14,237 nucleotides of DNA. It comes from Chloroflexota bacterium. GTDB taxonomy: Bacteria > Chloroflexota > Dehalococcoidia > Bin125. The translations under genes were made by a program, and so were the position numbers. The notes beneath the pieces were generated by a model. It was not told the origin of the DNA, ran no database searches, and saw only the letters and a list, made by a program, of their open reading frames with translations. Positions 6,186 to 12,635 of the stretch are shown here, one piece after another (the stretch's first letter is position 1; every line of letters starts with the position of its first letter). The DNA is taken from positions 1 through 14,237 of the forward strand of contig JAPOXB010000183.1 in NCBI GenBank assembly GCA_026707335.1. Reading direction: 5' to 3'.

Positions 6186-7388
6186 CTACTCCGCCGCGTG
6201 GCCGGCGGCGCGCGAGGCGAACAGCCCGCCGATCTCCTCGTCCGAGTAGCCCAGCTCGGCCAGCACCTCGGCCGTGTGCGCGTCCAGCTCGGGCGCCCGG
6301 CTGCGCACCGAGGCCGGCGTCTCGCTGAGCCGGATGGGGAACCCGACCATCGGCAGCGGGCCGTACTCCTCGCTCTCGAACGACGTCACGTAGTCGTTCG
6401 CCAGCGCCTGCGGATGCGAGGCCAGGTCGGCGTACGAGTTCACCTTCGTGTACACCTGATCCGTCTCGATGAAGCGCGCCTCCAGCTCGGACCACGGCCA
6501 GTCCCGGAACGCATCCACCAGCTCCGCGTACAGCGCCTTATCGTTGCCCACGCGCGAGATGGCCGTCCCGAAGCGCCGATCCCGGGCCAGGTCGTCGCGG
6601 CCCAGGATGTCGCACAGCCCCGCGAAGCGATCGTCGCTCACCCAGGTCAGCCCGAACGACGCGTCGGCCGCGTCGAACACGTGCCAGATCGACCGCGCCA
6701 GGATGTGCCCCTTGCCGGCTCGCGGTGGATCGCCCCCGCCCAGCAGGTAGTGGCTCATCTCCCAGGCCTGCATCGCGATCTGGCTGCCGAACAGCGACGT
6801 ATCGACCCGCTGGCCGCGTCCCGTCCGCTCGCGCCCGTAGAGGGCGAACATGATGCCCAGCGCCAGGAACACCGCGCCGGCGTGGTCGGCCAGCGCGACC
6901 CCGGCGGGCAGCGGCCCCGTCTCCGGCGTGCCCGTGTGCCAGACCATGCCCCCCGCCGCCTGCGCGATGATGTCCACCGCCGCCATCGTCTTCAGCGGCC
7001 CCTCCGGCCCCCAGCCGCTCGCCGACGCGTAGATCAGCCGCGGATGCTCTGCCGCCAGCGTCTCGTAGTCGAGCCCCAGGCGCTCCAGCACGCCGCCGCG
7101 CAGGTTCTCGACCAGCACGTCGGCCGTCGCGACGAGCCGCTTCGCCGCGGCCAGCCCCTCGGGCTTGCGCAAGTTGAGGCAGGCGACCCGCTTGTTGCGG
7201 TTGCAGGCGTACCACTGCGTGGGCACCCGGTAGGGCTTGTGCACCACCGTCACCAGCCGGTTGATGTCGCCGTTGGGCGGCTCGACCTTGATCACCTCGG
7301 CGCCCATGTCGGCCAGCAGCATGGCCGCATAGGGCCCGTGGATGCCCAGCGTGAACTCCACCACCCGCACGCCGTCCAGCGGCCCCAT
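6186..7388 (-). CDS. CaiB/BaiF family III CoA-transferase, copy A
   Basis: A 400-residue family III CoA-transferase, which moves CoA between organic acids through a covalent aspartyl-CoA thioester. The N-terminal block GPYAAMLLADMGAEVIKVEPPNGD, the RNKRVACLNLR stretch (CoA binding), DVLVENLRGGVLERLGL, ASASGWGPEGP, and the HTGTPETGPLPAGVALADHAGAVFLALGIMFALYGRERTGRGQ block are all classical. Asp168 in ALADHAG is the predicted nucleophile. The length matches the family. ATG 7388 has a perfect AAGGAGG (7394-7400) five bases upstream. It is a gapless paralogue of the gene directly upstream (copy B, 79 bases away). The differences cluster in residues 45-60, 131-150 and 211-315, where substrate contacts are expected, so the two copies may use different acyl groups. 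The natural substrate cannot be assigned. Confidence 0.95.
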   Translation of the reverse strand: MGPLDGVRVVEFTLGIHGPYAAMLLADMGAEVIKVEPPNGDINRLVTVVHKPYRVPTQWYACNRNKRVACLNLRKPEGLAAAKRLVATADVLVENLRGGVLERLGLDYETLAAEHPRLIYASASGWGPEGPLKTMAAVDIIAQAAGGMVWHTGTPETGPLPAGVALADHAGAVFLALGIMFALYGRERTGRGQRVDTSLFGSQIAMQAWEMSHYLLGGGDPPRAGKGHILARSIWHVFDAADASFGLTWVSDDRFAGLCDILGRDDLARDRRFGTAISRVGNDKALYAELVDAFRDWPWSELEARFIETDQVYTKVNSYADLASHPQALANDYVTSFESEEYGPLPMVGFPIRLSETPASVRSRAPELDAHTAEVLAELGYSDEEIGGLFASRAAGHAAE

Positions 7389-7467
7389 CGTCGCCTCCTT
7401 CGTCGCTGCGCCGTCGCGCGGGGCGAGGATACGGGCCGTCGCGGGCGTGGGGCCATCCCGGCGACAG

Positions 7468-8670
7468 CTACTCCGCCGGGTGGCCCACCGCGCCCGAGGC
7501 GATCATCGCGCCGATCTCCTCGCCCGAGTAGCCCAGATCGGCCAGCACCTCGACCGTGTGCGCGTCCAGGTCGGGCGGGCGGCTGCGCACCGTCGCCGGC
7601 GTCTCGCTCAGGCCGATCGGGAAGCCCACCATCGGCAGCGTGCCGTACTCGGCGCTCTCGAACGACGTCACGTAGTCGTTGGCCAGCGCCTGCGGGTGCG
7701 ACGCCAGGTCGGTGTATGTGTTCACCTTCGAGAACACCTGGTCCGTCGCCTCGAGGCGCTGCCGCAGTTCCTCCCACGGCCACTCGATGAAGCCGTCGCG
7801 CAGCGCGGCGTACAGAGGCTCGTGATTCTCCACCCGATCGAGGGGCGTCGCGAAGCGCGCGTCCTTCGCCAAGTCGTCCCAGCCCATCACCTCGCACAGC
7901 GCCGCGAAGCGCGCGTCGGTCACCCAGGCCAGCACGAACGACTCATCGGCCGCGTCGAACACGTGCCAGATGCCGCGGGCGATCGGGTGCCCCTTGCCGC
8001 CCATCGACAGATCGCCCCGGTCGAGCAGGACGTGGCTGAACTCCCAGACCTGCATCCCCAGCTGGCTGCCGAACAGCGACGTATCGACCCGCTGCCCGCG
8101 GCCCGTGCGCTCGCGCCCGTAGAGGGCGAACATGATGCCCAGCGCCAGGAAGACCGCCCCGGCGTGGTCGGCCAGCGCCACCCCGGCCGGCAGCGGGCGC
8201 GTCTCGGGCGTGCCCGTGTGCGCCACCGAGCCGCCCGCCCCCTGCGCGATGATGTCGACCGAGGCCGTCGTCGCGTACGGCCCCTTCGGCCCCCAGCCGC
8301 TGGCCGAAGCGTAGACCAGCCGCGGATGCTCGGCCGCCAGTGCGTCGTAGCCCAGCCCCAGCCCTTCCAGCACGCCGCCGCGCAGGTTTTCGACCAGCAC
8401 GTCGGCCGTCGCGACGAGCCGCTTCGCCGCCGCCAGCCCGTCGTCGGTGCGCAGGTTGAGGCAGGCCACCTGCTTGTTGCGGTTGCAGGCGTAGAACTGC
8501 GACCCCACCTCGTACGGCCCGCCCACCACCGCCGCCTGCCGGTTGATGTCCCCGTCGGGCGGCTCGACCTTGATCACCTCCGCCCCCATGTCGGCCAGCA
8601 GCATCGCCGCGTACGGCCCGTGGATGCCCAGCGTGAATTCCACCACGCGGATGCCGTCGAGCGGTCCCAT
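7468..8670 (-). CDS. CaiB/BaiF family III CoA-transferase, copy B
   Basis: A 400-residue paralogue of copy A, aligning end to end without a gap, with 307 of 400 identical residues by hand count. The nucleophile Asp168 (ALADHAG), the GPYAAMLLADMGAEVIKVEPP block and the RGQRVDTSLFGSQ block are intact, so it should be active. ATG 8670 is set by the same AAGGAGG ribosome site (8676-8682) as in copy A. The 17 bases before the start codon are identical in the two genes, which shows that the duplication included the translation signal. A longer open frame reaching 8970 has no coding character and overlaps the divergent decarboxylase gene. As the first gene of the CoA-transferase pair and binding-protein run, it is the likely entry point of that transcript. 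Confidence 0.95.
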   Translation of the reverse strand: MGPLDGIRVVEFTLGIHGPYAAMLLADMGAEVIKVEPPDGDINRQAAVVGGPYEVGSQFYACNRNKQVACLNLRTDDGLAAAKRLVATADVLVENLRGGVLEGLGLGYDALAAEHPRLVYASASGWGPKGPYATTASVDIIAQGAGGSVAHTGTPETRPLPAGVALADHAGAVFLALGIMFALYGRERTGRGQRVDTSLFGSQLGMQVWEFSHVLLDRGDLSMGGKGHPIARGIWHVFDAADESFVLAWVTDARFAALCEVMGWDDLAKDARFATPLDRVENHEPLYAALRDGFIEWPWEELRQRLEATDQVFSKVNTYTDLASHPQALANDYVTSFESAEYGTLPMVGFPIGLSETPATVRSRPPDLDAHTVEVLADLGYSGEEIGAMIASGAVGHPAE

Positions 8671-8708
8671 CGTCGCCTCCTTCGTCGTCGCCTCGTCGTC
8701 GCGGGCAG

Positions 8709-8714
8709 AGTGTA
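8709..8714 (-). promoter_or_regulatory. Candidate -10 box (TACACT) for the CoA-transferase operon
   Basis: The minus strand reads TACACT about 38 bases before ATG 8670, at a normal distance for a leader carrying the Shine-Dalgarno site. A -35 element at the expected place (CTTCCC) is poor. Weak support. Confidence 0.25.
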
Positions 8715-8776
8715 GGGGACGGTCGGCGGTGGGGAAGTGGGGGCGGACGCCGCTCGGCCCGACGTCGGAACGCCCG

Positions 8777-8784
8777 GACATGTC
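8777..8784. promoter_or_regulatory. Palindrome GACATGTC in the divergent intergenic region
   Basis: An 8-bp perfect palindrome, flanked after one mismatch by CC/GG, lies between the CoA-transferase operon and the divergent decarboxylase gene. The position would suit a shared operator, but a palindrome of this size can occur by chance and no regulator gene is nearby. Confidence 0.2.
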
Positions 8785-8914
8785 GGGAGGGGAGATCCAA
8801 CCGCCGGCGACGAACCAAGCAATCTGATCGAGCCACGTGAACGCCGGGTCCCTGCTAGCGTGTGCCCGCTGGTGAACCGCGCGGATCAACGTGGAAGGCT
8901 CCAGGTGGGCGACG

Positions 8915-10348
8915 ATGACGCAACGTGACCTCGAAATGGCGCCCGACCAGATGCGGGATCTGGCACGCATGGCGGCCGATCTGTTGGTGGAGCGCAGCGC
9001 GAAGCTGCCGGCGGGAGGCGCCTGGGACGGCGAGTTCCGCGAGGCCCTCGCGGCCGCGCTGATGCAGGACCCGCCGGAGAGCGGCCGGCCCGCGCAGGAC
9101 GTGCTGGAGCAGGCGGCGACCGAGATTCTCCCCTATGCCGCCCGGCTCGATCACCCGCGCTTCTTCGGCTTCGTGCCGTCCTCCCCCACCTGGCCGGGCG
9201 TCATCGCCGACTTCCTGGCCGCCGGCTTCAACATCAATGCGGTGACGTGGCTGACCGGGAGCGGCCCGAGCCAGGTGGAGTTGGTGGTCATCGAGTGGTT
9301 CCGGCGCTGGCTCGGCTATCCGGAAGGCGCCGGGGGACTCTTCACGAGCGGCGGGTCGGTGAGCACGGTCGACGCGTTCGTGGCCGCGCGGGAGGCGGCC
9401 GGTCACCCCGAGCGCGCGACGGTGTACATGGGCGATCAGGGCCACGTGGCGCTGCGCCGCGCCGCCACGACCATCGGCGTCCGGCCCGAGTGCGTGCGAA
9501 CGGTCACCAGCGACGGCCTCTTCCGCATGGACATGGACGCCCTGAAGCAGGCCGTGGCCGACGATCGCGCCGCGGGCTTCCACCCCATCATCGTGTGCGC
9601 GAGCGCGGGGGCGGTGGGCACCGGGGCGATCGACCCGCTCGAGGAGATGGCGGACTTCTGCGAGTCCGAGGGCATCTGGCTGCACGCCGACGCGGCGTAC
9701 GGCGGCTTCGCGGCCGTGACCGATGAGGGAAGGCGGCTGCTCGCCGGGATCGAGCGGGCCGATTCCATCGGGCTCGATCCGCACAAGTGGTTCTTCCAGC
9801 CCTACGAGGCCGGGTGCCTGCTGGTCAAGGACGCGAGCACGCTGCAGGACGCCTTCGCCGTCCGGCCCGACATCCTCCAGGACACCATCTGGGGGGCGAA
9901 TCACCCGAACTTCGGGGATCGGGGGATGCAGGTCAGCCGGTCGTTCCGGGCGCTGAAGGTGTGGATGTCGGTGCAGGTGTTCGGGATGGCCGCGTTCCGA
10001 AGCGCCGTCGCGAAGGGCATCGACCTGGCCGCACGGGCCGAGGCGCATGTGCGGGCCAGCCCGTCGCTGGAGCTGCTGAGCCCCACGTCGCTGGGCATCG
10101 TGTGCTTCCGGGTGAACCCCGAGGACGCCGAGGTCGGGGAAGAGGCCCTGGAGAAGGTCAATCGGACCGTGCTCGCCCGCGTCTTCTGGGAGGAACCGGC
10201 GCTGGTCTCGTCGACGTTGCTGTGGGGACGCTTCGCCCTCCGGATGTGCATCCTCAACCACACGACTGAGTGGGAAGACGTGCGCGAAACCTTGGAGGCC
10301 GTCGAGCGGTTCGGGCGCGAGGCGCTGGCCGCCCAGGCGGCGTCCTGA
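8915..10348 (+). CDS. Group II pyridoxal-phosphate-dependent decarboxylase (aromatic-L-amino-acid/glutamate type)
   Basis: A 477-residue fold-type I PLP enzyme. Landmarks in order: HPRFFGFVPSS (80-90), GLFTSGGSVSTVDAF, GDQGHVALRRA (His177, which stacks on the cofactor ring), HADAAYGGF (Asp259, which binds the pyridine nitrogen) and DPHKWFF (Lys291, the Schiff-base lysine). The NFGDRGMQVSRSFRALKVWMSVQVFG stretch is also typical of bacterial aromatic-amino-acid, tyrosine and DABA/glutamate decarboxylases. It should decarboxylate an amino acid to an amine; which one is not readable. ATG 8915 follows AGGTGG at 8903-8908 with good spacing. GTG 8891 and ATG 8936 are alternatives. It is transcribed away from the CoA-transferase pair and ends 60 bases before the tRNA cluster. 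A TAGCGT box at 8856-8861 could be its -10 element. Confidence 0.92.
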   Translation: MTQRDLEMAPDQMRDLARMAADLLVERSAKLPAGGAWDGEFREALAAALMQDPPESGRPAQDVLEQAATEILPYAARLDHPRFFGFVPSSPTWPGVIADFLAAGFNINAVTWLTGSGPSQVELVVIEWFRRWLGYPEGAGGLFTSGGSVSTVDAFVAAREAAGHPERATVYMGDQGHVALRRAATTIGVRPECVRTVTSDGLFRMDMDALKQAVADDRAAGFHPIIVCASAGAVGTGAIDPLEEMADFCESEGIWLHADAAYGGFAAVTDEGRRLLAGIERADSIGLDPHKWFFQPYEAGCLLVKDASTLQDAFAVRPDILQDTIWGANHPNFGDRGMQVSRSFRALKVWMSVQVFGMAAFRSAVAKGIDLAARAEAHVRASPSLELLSPTSLGIVCFRVNPEDAEVGEEALEKVNRTVLARVFWEEPALVSSTLLWGRFALRMCILNHTTEWEDVRETLEAVERFGREALAAQAAS

Positions 10349-10408
10349 ACGGGAGCGCCGCGGCCGTCCCGGCCTCCGCCTGAGTTGCGCCGCATCGAAG
10401 GAGAAGCC

Positions 10409-10484
10409 TGGCTCCCCGGGCAGGACTCGAACCTGCGACCTAGCGGTTAACAGCCGCCCGCTCTACCAATTGAGCTACCGGGGA
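10409..10484 (-). tRNA. tRNA-Asn (anticodon GTT), CCA encoded
   Basis: The minus strand folds into a full cloverleaf. The acceptor stem is TCCCCGG with CCGGGGA, the D-loop region is AGCTCAATTGGTAGAGC, the anticodon loop is CTGTTAA (GTT) and the T-arm is GCAGG TTCGAGT CCTGC. The discriminator is G and CCA is encoded at 10409-10411. It is the last of three tRNA genes in the same orientation. Confidence 0.96.
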
Positions 10485-10498
10485 ACGCGCTCGCCTGC

Positions 10499-10572
10499 TG
10501 GCTGCCGAGCCAGGGGTCGAACCTGAACTGAGGGATCCAAAGTCCCACGTGCTACCATTACACCACTCGGCA
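10499..10572 (-). tRNA. tRNA-Gln (anticodon TTG), CCA encoded
   Basis: The acceptor stem TGCCGAG pairs with CTCGGCA. The D-arm is GTGTAATGGTAGCAC, the anticodon loop is CTTTGGA (TTG) and the T-arm contains GGTTCGACC. The discriminator is G and CCA is at 10499-10501. It is 14 bases from tRNA-Asn, so the two are co-transcribed. Confidence 0.96.
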
Positions 10573-10639
10573 TCCGCTCCCTCAACGCCCCCGCTGACAT
10601 CCACGGCACGGTCGCGACCCGTCGCGCCACGGCCGATGC

Positions 10640-10728
10640 TGGTGCCGGAGGCCGGATTCGAACCGGCACGAGGGTTGCCCCTCAACGGTTTTTGAGACCG
10701 TCGCGTCTACCAGTTCCGCCACTCCGGC
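10640..10728 (-). tRNA. tRNA-Leu (anticodon CAA), CCA encoded, with long variable arm
   Basis: The acceptor stem GCCGGAG pairs with CTCCGGC. The anticodon stem ACGGT/ACCGT holds the loop CTCAAAA (CAA, reading UUG). A long class II variable arm follows (TGAGGGGCAACCCTCG), then the T-arm GCCGG TTCGAAT CCGGC. The discriminator is A and CCA is at 10640-10642. At 89 bases it has the length expected for tRNA-Leu. It is first in the cluster. Confidence 0.96.
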
Positions 10729-10739
10729 CTGCGCCTGCT

Positions 10740-10759
10740 CGGGCCCGTGACGGGGCCCG
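10740..10759 (-). other. GC hairpin in the leader of the tRNA cluster
   Basis: CGGGCCC (10740-10746) and GGGCCCG (10753-10759) form a 7-bp stem around GTGACG. It sits 11 bases before the 5' end of tRNA-Leu on the transcribed strand. It may be a processing or stability element, and no T-run follows. Confidence 0.3.
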
Positions 10760-10789
10760 GCCCCAGCGCGTGGGGCGCCGAGTGCTCCA

Positions 10790-10819
10790 AGTATCGCAGC
10801 GCGCCCCGGCCCGCGGCAA
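10790..10819 (-). promoter_or_regulatory. Candidate promoter of the tRNA cluster (TTGCCG, 18 bases, GATACT)
   Basis: The minus strand has TTGCCG (10819-10814), an 18-base spacer and GATACT (10795-10790), each 4/6 to consensus. The -10 box is about 60 bases before tRNA-Leu. The -35 box lies inside the direct repeat that starts at 10815. Confidence 0.35.
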
Positions 10820-10847
10820 TCGCCCTAGCCCGTCTCGATGCCCAGGC
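10815..10847. repeat. Direct repeat copy 1 (left border of the hicAB module)
   Basis: This 33-bp segment is identical to 11609-11641 except at one position (C at 10824, G at 11618). It contains CTAGCCCGTCTCGATGCCC, which in copy 2 encodes, on the minus strand, the last codons and stop of the cation antiporter. Here it has no gene attached, so it is a detached duplicate of that gene's end. Confidence 0.9.
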
Positions 10848-10891
10848 GCAAGAGGCGCTGCCGCCGCAGTGAGTCTCGGACACTTATGCCC

Positions 10892-10897
10892 TATGCT
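10892..10897 (+). promoter_or_regulatory. Possible -10 box (TATGCT) of hicAB
   Basis: TATGCT ends 3 bases before ATG 10901 and 6 bases before the in-frame GTG 10904. The second spacing would give a leaderless transcript starting on GTG. There is no clear -35 box and no Shine-Dalgarno site before either start. Confidence 0.35.
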
Positions 10898-10900
10898 GGG

Positions 10901-11125
10901 ATGGTGGACGGCCGGAGCTTCATCAAGCAGGTCCGGAGGCTCGGCCGCGAGCGCGGCGTCGCCGTGCGCGTCGACGCCAAGCGCGGCAAGGGAAGCCACG
11001 TCACGCTCTACTACGGCGACCGCAAGACCGTCGTCAAGGGCCGACGTAAGGAGTTGGGAGCGGGTCTGCTCGCAAGCATGCTGCGCCAACTTGGGATCGA
11101 CCGCGACGACTTCGAAGGGAGGTAA
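10901..11125 (+). CDS. hicA: HicA-type mRNA interferase toxin
   Basis: A 74-residue protein with the small dsRNA-binding-like fold of HicA, which cuts mRNA and tmRNA and is held inactive by HicB. The key stretch is KRGKGSHVTLYYGDRKTVV, in which His33 (GSH) is the catalytic histidine. It is followed by the family's C-terminal helix, KELGAGLLASMLRQLGI. The normal HicA length is 60-85. The start is uncertain: ATG 10901, leaderless GTG 10904 or ATG 10886. The open frame up to ATG 10838 begins inside the direct repeat and adds a basic tail that is unlikely to be real. The stop is 6 bases before hicB, and the hicB ribosome site overlaps the end of this gene, giving the usual toxin-then-antitoxin order. 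Confidence 0.88.
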   Translation: MVDGRSFIKQVRRLGRERGVAVRVDAKRGKGSHVTLYYGDRKTVVKGRRKELGAGLLASMLRQLGIDRDDFEGR

Positions 11126-11131
11126 CGCCCG

Positions 11132-11578
11132 ATGCGATTCATCTACCCCAGCCGGCTTGAACGGACGGGACCCGGCGAGGTCGTCGTGTCGTTCCGCGAC
11201 CTGCCGGAGTGTCTGACCTCCGGCGCCGATGAAGCGGAGGCGCTCAGGGAGGCGCGCGACGCGCTGGAGGAGGCGATCGCCGGACGGATCGATGACGGTG
11301 AGCCGATCCCCGTGCCGAGTGCGCCCATCGAGGATGAGCAGCCCGTGGCCGTGCCGGCCGATATGGCGGCCAAGGCGGCCTTCACGCTGGCGTTCCGCGA
11401 GAGTGGGCTATCCCGGGTGGAACTCGCTCGCCGTCTGGGCGTCGATGAGAAGGTCGTCCGCCGCATGCTCGCGCCGCACCACGGGACCGCCGCCAGCCGA
11501 CTCAACGAGGCGTTGGGAGCGCTGGGCCGGGAACTCATCGTGGAGGTGCGGGAACTCGCCGCTGTCGGAGAGCGGTAG
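11132..11578 (+). CDS. hicB: HicB-type antitoxin with C-terminal DNA-binding domain
   Basis: A 148-residue antitoxin. The N-terminal half is the degenerate RNase H-like HicB domain: MRFIYPSRLERTGPGEVVVSFRDLPECLTSGADEAEALREARDALEEAIAGRIDDGEPIPVPS, with the typical strand-strand-helix and the D-G-E-PIP ending that binds HicA. The C-terminal half holds a helix-turn-helix (about 92-115, LSRVELARRLGVDEKVVRRML), so it should repress its own promoter as well as neutralise the toxin. ATG 11132 is preceded by a strong AAGGGAGG (11115-11122) that overlaps the hicA stop. This arrangement supports higher antitoxin synthesis. Translation of the two genes is probably coupled. Confidence 0.9.
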   Translation: MRFIYPSRLERTGPGEVVVSFRDLPECLTSGADEAEALREARDALEEAIAGRIDDGEPIPVPSAPIEDEQPVAVPADMAAKAAFTLAFRESGLSRVELARRLGVDEKVVRRMLAPHHGTAASRLNEALGALGRELIVEVRELAAVGER

Positions 11579-11582
11579 CGAA

Positions 11583-11600
11583 GCCGCGTTTCGGCGCGGC
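11583..11600 (+). terminator. GC hairpin after hicB
   Basis: GCCGCG and CGCGGC form a 6-bp stem around TTTCGG, 4 bases after the hicB stop, between convergent genes. No T-run follows, so it is a possible hairpin-only terminator. Confidence 0.35.
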
Positions 11601-11608
11601 GTCCCGCC

Positions 11609-11641
11609 GGCAATCGCGCTAGCCCGTCTCGATGCCCAGGC
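11609..11641. repeat. Direct repeat copy 2 (right border; 3' end of the antiporter gene)
   Basis: This is the second copy of the 33-bp repeat. It includes the stop codon (11619-11621) and last seven codons of the antiporter gene plus 10 bases beyond it. Its mate is at 10815-10847, 794 bp away, and the segment between them carries only hicAB. Confidence 0.9.
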
Positions 11642-12635
11642 TCACCGTCACGACGACGCCCACCAGGTAGCCGGCGAGGATGCCGGCGCCGAGCAGCCGC
11701 AGCGCCCGCGACCGCCGCAGCAGCCCGCGTCCGCCCTGCGACGACCACGGCATCCGCTCGACCAGGGCGGCCAGCGCCAGCAGCATCAGCAGCAGCCCGA
11801 AGGCGGCCGTCACCGCCTGCTCGTCCATCGCCGCGGCCAGCAGCGGTCCCTCGTCGAGGGCGAGGTCGCCGGGGAACAGCACCGCGACGTTGAACACGTT
11901 GCTGCCGAAGACGTTGCCCACGACCAGCCCCGGCGCCCCCCGCCACAGCGCCACCGCCGACGTCACGACCTCGGGCAACGACGTCGCCAGCGCCACGCCG
12001 ACGACGCCCACGACGCCGCCGCTCACCCCCAGCGTCTCGGCGATCCCCTCGGCCGCGCTGGGCAGGAACAGCGAGGCGACGAAGACCACCGCCGTCGCCG
12101 CGACCAGTTGCAACACGTCGCCGCGGTGGGGCATTGAAGCCGGCTGCGCCTCCACGTCCGGGTTCGCCGACGCGGTCGCCGCGCGTCGGTCCTCGCGGAA
12201 CAGCATCAGCGAGCCGCCGACGTAGAGCGCCAGCAGCACGATCGCGCCGCCGCCTACGTGCCCCAGTTCGCCGCCGCCGCTGAGGAGGAAGACCAGCGTC
12301 GCCGCCGCCAGCACGATGGCCACGCCGCCAGTCAGCGCGCCGGCCCGGTTCGTGCGCACGGCCAGGGGGAAGAGGACCAGCACGACCCCGAAGATGGTCA
12401 TGTTGAACATGTTCGAGCCGAGCACGGTCCCCACCGCGATGTCGGGCTGATCGATCCCCGCCGCCGCGACGACGCTGACCAGCTCCGGCAGCGAGGTCGC
12501 GCCGGCCAGCAGCACCGTGCCCAGCCAGAGATGGCCCAGCCCCGTGCGCTCGCCGACGCCCTCGACGGCGCGCACCAGGACCGGACCCGCCAGCGCGATG
12601 GCCAGCGCGCAGACCGTGAAGATCGCGAAGTCCAT
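11619..12635 (-). CDS. Sodium/calcium (CaCA) family cation antiporter, YrbG-like
   Basis: A 338-residue inner-membrane cation/proton or cation/sodium exchanger with about ten membrane segments. It has the two inverted alpha repeats of the family: alpha-1 at 40-82 (GTVLLAGATSLPELVSVV ... GTVLGSNMFNM, Glu51) and alpha-2 at 208-250 (VVGVALATSLPEVVTSAV ... GNVFGSNVFNV, Glu222). The ion-binding glutamates and GSN motifs are intact. The halves are joined by a hydrophilic loop (about 147-172). Whether it moves calcium, sodium or potassium is not readable. Its ATG shares one base with the upstream gene's TGA (TGATG), so it is probably translated by coupling. The last codons and stop lie in the direct repeat bordering hicAB, yet the gene itself is complete. 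Confidence 0.92.
   Translation of the reverse strand: MDFAIFTVCALAIALAGPVLVRAVEGVGERTGLGHLWLGTVLLAGATSLPELVSVVAAAGIDQPDIAVGTVLGSNMFNMTIFGVVLVLFPLAVRTNRAGALTGGVAIVLAAATLVFLLSGGGELGHVGGGAIVLLALYVGGSLMLFREDRRAATASANPDVEAQPASMPHRGDVLQLVAATAVVFVASLFLPSAAEGIAETLGVSGGVVGVVGVALATSLPEVVTSAVALWRGAPGLVVGNVFGSNVFNVAVLFPGDLALDEGPLLAAAMDEQAVTAAFGLLLMLLALAALVERMPWSSQGGRGLLRRSRALRLLGAGILAGYLVGVVVTVSLGIETG

Noticed and set aside
5559..7790. Very long plus-strand open frame (743 codons)
   Set aside because: It is antisense to the binding-protein and CoA-transferase genes and is rich in Arg, His, Pro and Ala. This is the usual shadow of GC-rich codon use, with no domain visible.
7342..8715. 457-codon plus-strand frame opposite CoA-transferase copy B
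   Set aside because: It resembles the frame opposite copy A only because the two genes are paralogues. It has no independent coding features.
8855..10261. 468-codon minus-strand frame opposite the decarboxylase
   Set aside because: It is a shadow. The plus strand carries complete group II decarboxylase motifs.
10440..10685. Open frames on the minus strand across the tRNA genes
   Set aside because: They read through tRNA-Asn, tRNA-Gln and part of tRNA-Leu. Such frames (ending VAQLVERAAVNR or similar) are a known annotation artefact of tRNA sequences.
10838..10900. Longer hicA start inside the direct repeat (ATG 10838)
   Set aside because: It would add a 21-residue arginine-rich tail absent from the HicA family, has no ribosome site, and arises from the duplicated antiporter end.
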